A stretch of DNA of 64,000 nt from Batrachochytrium dendrobatidis JAM81 (lineage: Eukaryota > Chytridiomycota > Chytridiomycetes > Rhizophydiales), in contig NW_006281100.1 of the NCBI RefSeq assembly GCF_000203795.2, positions 546,535 through 610,534 of the forward strand, written 5' to 3'. Within the stretch, counting starts at the first letter, position 1. Each line of letters opens with the position of its first letter. Below are positions 57,267 through 64,000 of the stretch, in pieces. The position numbers and the translations under genes were made by a program. Below the pieces are notes generated by a model. The model searched no databases. It worked only from the letters and a program-made list of their open reading frames with translations, and was not told where the DNA came from.

Positions 57267-60200
57267 ATGGCTTCGCAGAAGCAACAGGTCATGGAGGCCA
57301 TACTGGACTCAAATCGTCAAAAGGGTCAATGGGAATCGCTTAGAGATAATGTCACTAAATTTCACAAGAAACTGGTAGCTCATGCTGCTGCCATGGCTTC
57401 ATCTAGCTCCATCCCTTCTTCCTCGTCATCGTTGGCAGCTGGAGCTTCCAGTACTACATCTGGTAAGTTTTTACGTTGGTTACCGCTCGGTAAAAACTTG
57501 CAAGTCTGCATGCTGCCAGCTACTACTCAAGTAGCAATGGTAAACCTACTTTATGAAATCCAAGATATTGGGGTTTCAAGTACTATTCTTATAGAAACTC
57601 CTTGAACATTGTTGGCATTTATATAGTAGTTCTGCTATTGAGCTACCGAACCACTTCTTGATTTGAGTCTTAGTGAGTTATATAGCGTTGATCTATCAGC
57701 AGAAATATAGGAGCACACTGATAAATGCACTGCTGCAGCTCATATTTTATGTCAGTGATCAGCATATATTACAAGAATTGCATCGCTGACAATTGATTAC
57801 CACAAACAATTTCTTGGATGTGAATTCAACAGCACTTGAGCAGCTGCTTCTTGGTGAAGCTACTCTTCAGCTCATCATTGCAAAAGCATCTAGTCAAGAG
57901 CAGATTCCTTATGATCGCGGGCCCGATTTTATCTACATTCCAAGTGTACAACTCGATTCGCTCACACTTGCCGATACGATAAAATATCTGGAAAAGACTG
58001 TCTTGCTTTGCCAAAATCAAGCATCTATCCAAGATTTGCAAGCAATTTGGGCAAATGTAGGTTGCTTGTATATAGGCTATGCTCACTTTAAAATGAGCCC
58101 TCATACTAATATGTTGATTCCAATTTTCCATTAAATGCTTACATAGCAAGCACGAGTATTGCTAGGTCAAATCTATTTTAATCTTGGAAAAATGCACGAG
58201 GCTATACAATACTATAAGATGGCAGAATTCCCTAATCCTTTGCCTTCTTCCGCTGGAAGCTATGCTCGCACAATGGTTGTTAAAAAATGGACTTTGATGG
58301 GTATGCTGATCTGTTCATTGAAATGTTGTATATTTATACAGTTTAGCTTGTCAATTCAATGCTAATCTCATGTCCGATCCAAAACGTGTTTTTTGATATC
58401 GTATTTTTAGGATGGACCTATCTGCGATTGGATAAGCATGATTTGGCTTTGGAGGCATTCAAGAATGGTGGCGATTTTATTTCTTTATTTTTGCCTCAAA
58501 ACGAAATTGAAAAGCCTCAAGAGCAAGAACCTGATCAATGGACAATATGGGCTGAAAAACTCTTGTTTTCCATGTCCATGGGTTTAGTCCGCACAAAGTA
58601 CGTGTTGAAGATGTGTGTTTTGTATTTTGTATTTTCATGATCTAATTTTGATGCTTTATTTTCCTTGACCTGCTTGGCGTATTTCATTCATCTGATCAGT
58701 GATGCAGAGGGTGCTCGAAATGCCATTCGGCTCTATCTTCAAGTCGTGGCATCTACTCCGCCTAGTTTCGTATCTACCAAGAAAATTGCAATGTTTCGTC
58801 AGCATCTATTGTATCTTTTTGAGTTACTCCCTCCTTCAGACCCCTTTTCTGGCATTCCTAACCCTGACATTGGTTTAAACTCGTCAGTCGGTATGCATGA
58901 GCAATTTATCGTAATATACAATCAGATAAAAACGTATCTTGTCCAGTACGAAAAAATGGTGACTACTCTTTACAACTTTCCAAGAGGCGAAGACTTTACC
59001 CCGCTACTAAAGGAGCGATATGGGCGTGTTTTGGAAGTATACGAAATGTGGGTCAAGGCCGAGATTGCCTACATTTGCCAATCTACCGAAGCAATACCCG
59101 TACTGATGGATAGATATTACAGCTTAATCGAGACATTATATAGAGCCACTAAACATACGTTTCATTCACTTAAAATTATCCGATATATTTCACATACCTT
59201 TTTGTTTATTCTTACTATGCATGGAGACGCTGTCTGTCGTGATGAACGAAAGGAAGCACAGTATGTCGTGTCTACGTATCTTTTTTACTGGGAGAAAAAG
59301 AGTTCGCTGATTTTGGAAATCGAGAGAAAACGAATGGGAGATCAGGCAATGCATATGCCAGCAACTGTTTCCAACAATCCAGAAAGTATTTCACAAAGAT
59401 TGTATGGAATCTCTCTTACCGAGGATGTCAAAGTATGCACGCTTTTGTTTTGCACAGAATTTGATTTTTCTTGATCGCTTTAACTAACTTGTGACTTGAT
59501 TGATACTACTGATTTTTTGAATTTGTACTGATAGTCGGTAGACAGTCAGTGCTTGACCTTTTCATCCTCGTCATCCACTAAATCATCTCTAGTGATGACG
59601 GACCCAAACGGTACATTGCTACCTGTAAAATCATCTTTAAAAGCTACATCTAATGAAATGCATTTAGCTTTGGAATCTGTTGTAAACCATGTAGATTCTC
59701 AAGCTAGCAGGATTTCAGACTCAAGTTCGACATCTCATATTCAGCTTCTCGATGTTGATGGAGATTCTCCACTTGATGCTATTGGTGTATTGATTACAGG
59801 AATGCAGATGCTGCTTATTACACACGAAGGAGATTCTGAACCAGTAAGCTCATGTATATTTTAAACTTCAATATTTTGCTAGAGTGCATAGTATAACACG
59901 ACCTAACTTCAATCTTGACATTTGGCGAGCAGTTGGAACAAGCTGCAATTTATGGCGAAAAGGCATACAACATTGCTATTAAATACGCTGTGAATTTACC
60001 TGAATACCCTTTTGTGTTGAAAAGTATATATCAATGGCTTGGCGTTGTATATGGAGAACAGTCTCTTGAAAGTATGTTTATGATTCTATAATGTTATCTG
60101 CATAATTCAAAAAGGCTTTTATTTAATATGCACAACCACTATGCCTATTTTCATATTCTGACATGACTATTTGTTGATATAATAGCTTCTGATCATACGG

Positions 60201-62447
60201 AGCGACACAGTTTGCAAAGCGAGGCAAAGGCCATGTTGGAAAAGGCAGTCGCGATTTGCAATACAGACTATATACTCTATTATCAACTTGCACTTCAACT
60301 TGCAGAAATGGGTGAAGTAAGTTGGACACTACAAAAATTGACTTTATACTTGCTGAGAGTTTACGAAAAAGTCGCTTGATAAAAGTACTTTTGATGACAT
60401 TCAAATTCTGTTTTTCGACGGTATCTAACTGTATTTTATTAGTCTGCCGATGCTGTAGATGCAATCAACCAATCAATTGGACTCAAGTCTGACTTCCCCA
60501 ATGCATACAACTTACTTTCACTCATTCTCAATGCAAAATCTCAAAACAGCCGCGCGCTTCAAGTTATCCAGGAGGGTTGGAGAGTTTGCGTTATTAAATA
60601 CGGTAAACTTCAGCTCATCAATGCAGCAAATGTTGCTGATACAAATATTGAATCATCCATAACATGGGACCTTATTCCGGTAAATATCAAGGAGGATATG
60701 ATCAAGTAAGCCTATCACATTATCGGGAATGTAACTAGCTTGATGCACAAAACCACATTTGAAAAAACATAATTTACTAATCAATTGTTCTAGTCTTAAA
60801 TTTACACAAGTCGCTTTGGAAAATGCATTGTATGGCCCTCGTGTTTCCATTGAAACTCTTCATGGTTTATTCAATCTACTTCGCCGTGCCATTGGAATTC
60901 CTTTTGGAGCAGACAAAAGTGAAGGCCTGGCTGATGGAACCCGTCTAAATGGCGACTCGATCAATATTTCAGAAATACGGTCACTTTCACATTCCAATAG
61001 TTCACAATGTAAATTGGTTTTTGAATCTGCTTATAATACACTTGATTACATTGTAACGGCGATTCAACTTACCAGCGTTTATATCAATACCTATTAGCTA
61101 TAACTTCTCAAATGGACACGCCTACTCGAAAAATTCATAACCATATGGGATCAAACATTATGTCATCTTCCACATCTGGATTTAGTATCCCTTTATATCG
61201 ACTTCGCACATACGAAATGTTGATTTCTTTATGGATTACTACTTCTGCGGTATACAGAGAGCTGAACCATTTTGAAGGTGCGCGTCAGGCAGTGGAAGAA
61301 GCCGAGCAGCTTGTAGAGCAGCTTGCAAAACTGGAGCAATCGATTGGAAATGGAACCAGTCGAATTTTACGCGACCAAACAGCTGTTGGGCTAATGGGGA
61401 GTCATTCATCTGTAAATAGCGTACAAACAACTCATACGGGAAAAATGCGACTTTTGAAACCATCCAAGTCTCGTCGTGCACCTTCGCTGGATAGCCGACC
61501 CATTACAAAAAAATGGGGATTTGCCAGTCGCTGTGTTCGTCGTATTCTTGCTGATGTTTCCTTTGAAGTATGTCACTGTTTAAGCTACATGATGGTTACA
61601 GTATAGTTGTATTTATAATCGATTAATCATTGTCTAATACCAATTGTACCTATAGCATGAAATGATACAATACAATATATTAACACTACAGAATAAACTC
61701 CCAGTGCCTAGCAAATACTCCAAGTATCTCTCACCAGTTGCTGCAGTTGAGGCAGAGCGTAAATCACAGCTTCGAAAAGATGCACGCATGCCCAATTCAC
61801 AATCCAATGCCTCCATCTCATCATCCATTACAAACTCGACCATTAACCAAACTACGGACAGAACTATATCGGACGAAAGTGTTGACAGTCTTTTTGAACT
61901 TGAAATGACAATTCAAGAGGGGATATTCAATGTCAAGTCAGGGCTAACAGAGGAAATGAATCCAGTAGCCAATGCACGAGTTAGTTTTATTCGAGGCGAT
62001 GCAGCATCTACTATGGGTCCTATGTTGAGTTCAAACAAACTCCAAGCCAACCAAATTCCCATTGAGCCCCGATTGAGCCTAGACCAAATCATTAAATCAC
62101 TGCATTACATCACCATGATAGATCCCGATCATTTACCTACACGAGTGCATCTTGGAATCCTGTACTTGGAAAAGGGAGAGACTGCCCAGGCTGAACATTG
62201 GTTGCTCAAAGCGTGCTATCAAGCGAAATCCCGTGGTGCTGGAGGGGGTCGAACGGGGGTTACAACCGTATATGGTGGTGCGACTGCAATATGGGGATGG
62301 TTAGCATGGCACACACTTAGTAAAGTGATGCGGTTTGTTGATCGCAGCAACGACGCAAAACACCTTCTTTTTTTTGCAATGGATCTAGAAAAAGTGCAAT
62401 GTGTGCGTGGTTACGAATGTTTGGCTCGGTTTTCCACCAGTATTTAG
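57267..62447 (+). CDS. YPP1: TTC7/YPP1 TPR scaffold of the plasma-membrane PI 4-kinase complex
   Basis: Scaffold that, with EFR3, recruits PI 4-kinase III alpha (Stt4) to the plasma membrane. About 11 exons, roughly 1,300 aa. The N-terminus MASQKQQVMEAILDSNRQKGQWESLRDNVTKF is the family's first helix pair. TPR-type helices follow: ARVLLGQIYFNLGKMHEAIQYYKMAEF; LGWTYLRLDKHDLALEAFKNG; LYYQLALQLAEMGESADAVDAINQSI; FPNAYNLLSLILNAKSQNSRALQVIQEGW; ELNHFEGARQAVEEAEQLVEQL; and C-terminal LPTRVHLGILYLEKGETAQAEHWLLKACYQAKS. It ends GWLAWHTLSKVMRFVDRSNDAKHLLFFAMDLEKVQCVRGYECLARFSTSI, the conserved TTC7 closing repeats. Disordered insertions occur around 59560-59720 and 61380-61500. One intron near 61009-61097 was placed by frame only. 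Animal TTC7 is similar but shorter (~850 aa). Confidence 0.85.
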
Positions 62448-62984
62448 ACTTTCAGGTCTATCAATGAATTTACAATTGTCAGCATTTATAATTTTACGAT
62501 CCAATTGACTTGCAAAGTCTTGTATTTTAAAAAACAGCACTTGCTTTGGTATAATTTTGGAAGTTTTAATCGAGTGCACAAAGTTTATTTCGACAATTGC
62601 AACATCTGGGCAACTGCTTGGCACGGGAATCTGCATTTTGCATTCTGGAACAATTGGTTATAACGGTAGTTTTTGAATAGAATCGCAATCTATTTACTAT
62701 CAATATTTCAATGCGTACAGAAAAAGGTAGTACTTTCTATGACCATTGATGATGGATGTTTCTATTTGGTACAAGTGATTAGAGCGCAGATACTCGTGAA
62801 ATGAACAACATTCACGTCTGGCTTTAGCGCGAAACCTTGCTGAATCTAAACATGATAACAGCAGTATACTCAATAGAATTGGTAAATAGGTCTTCCCAAG
62901 AGGATATCGTATGCAAAGCAGAGTGATGTTTACAGCAGTAAACACTCTAATTTACCCAATGGCTCTGTACAGTCTCTCACTGTG
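62448..62984. other. Intergenic, no gene seen
   Basis: 537 bp between TTC7/YPP1 and the last gene. No ORF, RNA or repeat is supported. An upstream exon of the next gene cannot be excluded. Confidence 0.35.
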
Positions 62985-64000
62985 ATGGATAGTAACACAC
63001 AGTCTTACAATGGCAATACCAATAAAAAGGCTGATGGCCGTTATACGGCGGTTGGCAATGACTATAACCACGACAGCAGAAAAGGTGTAAAAAACACCGA
63101 ATCTTACACAGGTGGCAGCAGTCAATCGAAGCAGACCGAGCAGGATGAAGAAACAGACTCTAGCAACTCTGATTCTGATCAAGTAGAGTACAAGTTGGAG
63201 GATGCTAGTGTACTGCTTCCCTCCTGGAAGCTACTGTGTCGCAAGATCGAAAAGATTACAACTCGGTTCTTTGGGGCTGCGCAGGTTAGAGAGGCCAGAC
63301 GGACTTGTCAAATGCACCAGAATCGACGTCGACACCCCATAGCAATGACTATGAATTGGGCTGGAATGAATACTGCTAGATCTGACAGGGGATCGTCACT
63401 GAGTAGTAATAAAAATCAAATCTCGACTAGCATGTTATTGCCAGTCACTAATAATCAGCCAAGATCTAGACCGCATGGACGGGACTCTATCCATCTCGAT
63501 AGCTCGACTGTTCAAAAAACTACGATGCGACAGTTAGTATCAAATGACACGCTCCGTTCTGATTCCGCCATTCCAGAGCATGAAGATGATCTCGGCAGTT
63601 TATCGGATGCGCAGACACCCAACGTGCATCTCGACGTATCTGCAGATGGAAACACTCTTGCACAAGCAAATGCATATTCAAACACTAACAACATTTGCAT
63701 TCCTCACGGCTTTCAGCTGGTTCGAACCATGTACCATCAAAATGCTTCATTAAAAAGCATCCTATTCATGGCATTCGGTGAGGCTGAGCGATTTGTGAGC
63801 TTCGATACTCAGAATGCTCATCTATGGCGAGGTCGAACTCATGTTCTTAAAGTGGGTGTTCGGCAGAACAAAGAATCCCTTCATACGAGCGTGACTGGAA
63901 TCAATCACTGGGTGTTTATTCCTAAATGGCGCATTATTGTGATATCTACTCTCCATTTAGAGCTCAAGGCAAGGTTTTGTCAGCAAAATTACTTTTAACC
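62985..64000 (+). CDS. 5' part of a gene with disordered N-terminus and possible WD40-like segment (truncated by window edge)
   Basis: An open frame from ATG 62985 runs to about 63973 before a probable donor (GCAAG|GTTTTG), so the gene continues past the window. The first ~85 residues are Ser/Asn/Asp-rich with an acidic run (EQDEETDSSNSDSDQVEYKLED). Residues ~85-250 contain an amphipathic LPSWKLLCRKIEKITTRFF segment and more disorder. The last ~75 residues (SLKSILFMAFGEAERFVSFDTQNAHLWRGRTHVLKV ... INHWVFIPKWRIIVISTLHLELK) look like WD40-type beta blades, in particular VSFDTQNAHLWRG. I do not recognise a specific family. EF-hand/WD40 proteins of flagellates are a possibility. Confidence 0.6.

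Noticed and set aside
1..64000. tRNA, rRNA, CRISPR arrays, prophage or bacterial operons
   Set aside because: No tRNA-like T-arm or anticodon structure, rRNA segment or spaced direct repeats were recognised on reading; the spliced genes point to a eukaryotic nuclear contig.

Overview
The window looks like nuclear DNA of an early-diverging, zoosporic fungus, most probably a chytrid (Chytridiomycota, perhaps Rhizophydiales/Batrachochytrium-like; the genus is inference). The reasons are: AT-rich sequence; compact genes cut by many 60-200 nt introns with CTAAC-type branch sites; a fungal Zn2Cys6 transcription factor; fungal-type MGR3, ERV25, BMT2 and YPP1 genes; and, beside these, genes typical of lineages outside Dikarya (FANCD2, SETD3, MFSD1, EFCAB6-like and HEATR4-like proteins). 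No rRNA, tRNA, CRISPR array or bacterial/plasmid feature was seen.

Layout, left to right. 0.4-2.2 kb: a secreted protein, probably DUF7029/DUF7223-like. 2.7-5.6 kb: actin capping protein beta (+), convergent with a mitochondrial MGR3-like TPR protein (-). 7-9.2 kb: calcineurin B (-) and the LYR-motif protein LYRM2 (-), embedded in copies of a short terminal-inverted-repeat element. 9.6-13.5 kb: a four-exon Zn2Cys6 transcription factor (-). 13.5-17.1 kb: a gene-poor, repeat-containing stretch. 17.1-20.7 kb: an MFSD1-type transporter with a very long C-terminal tail (-). 21.5-26.1 kb: a many-exon protein of tandem degenerate EF-hand modules (-). 26.5-29.4 kb: U2 snRNP-associated SR140/U2SURP (+). 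30-37.9 kb: FANCD2 (+) with a long C-terminal extension. 38.1-38.8 kb: DPH4 (-). 39.3-41.3 kb: TRA2-like SR protein (+), with a transposable element in intron 1. 41.5-42.7 kb: p24 cargo receptor ERV25 (+). 42.9-46.1 kb: ORC3 (-). 46.2-48 kb: an unrecognised, partly coiled-coil protein (+). 48.1-50.1 kb: SETD3 (+). 50.2-55 kb: a HEATR4-like HEAT-repeat protein (-). 55.7-56.8 kb: rRNA methyltransferase BMT2 (-). 57.3-62.4 kb: TTC7/YPP1 (+). 63 kb to the edge: the 5' part of a gene with a possible WD40 region (+).

The genes are mostly unrelated housekeeping functions: splicing, replication and repair, secretion, lipid signalling, translation-factor and rRNA modification, calcium signalling, actin. 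There is no operon-like system. The interest lies in details: two RAD51AP1-like motifs in the FANCD2 tail; a SETD3 that keeps the histidine-specificity Asn but changes a pocket Trp to Phe; at least four frame-forced GC-AG introns; a start codon alone in its exon; and two families of dispersed repeats that sit in introns, promoters and 3' ends.

Exon boundaries were built by eye from reading-frame continuity, splice dinucleotides and remembered family sequence. For most fully reconstructed genes the exon lengths sum to a multiple of three. Gene-free stretches over 300 bases are described as their own entries or within the repeat entries.
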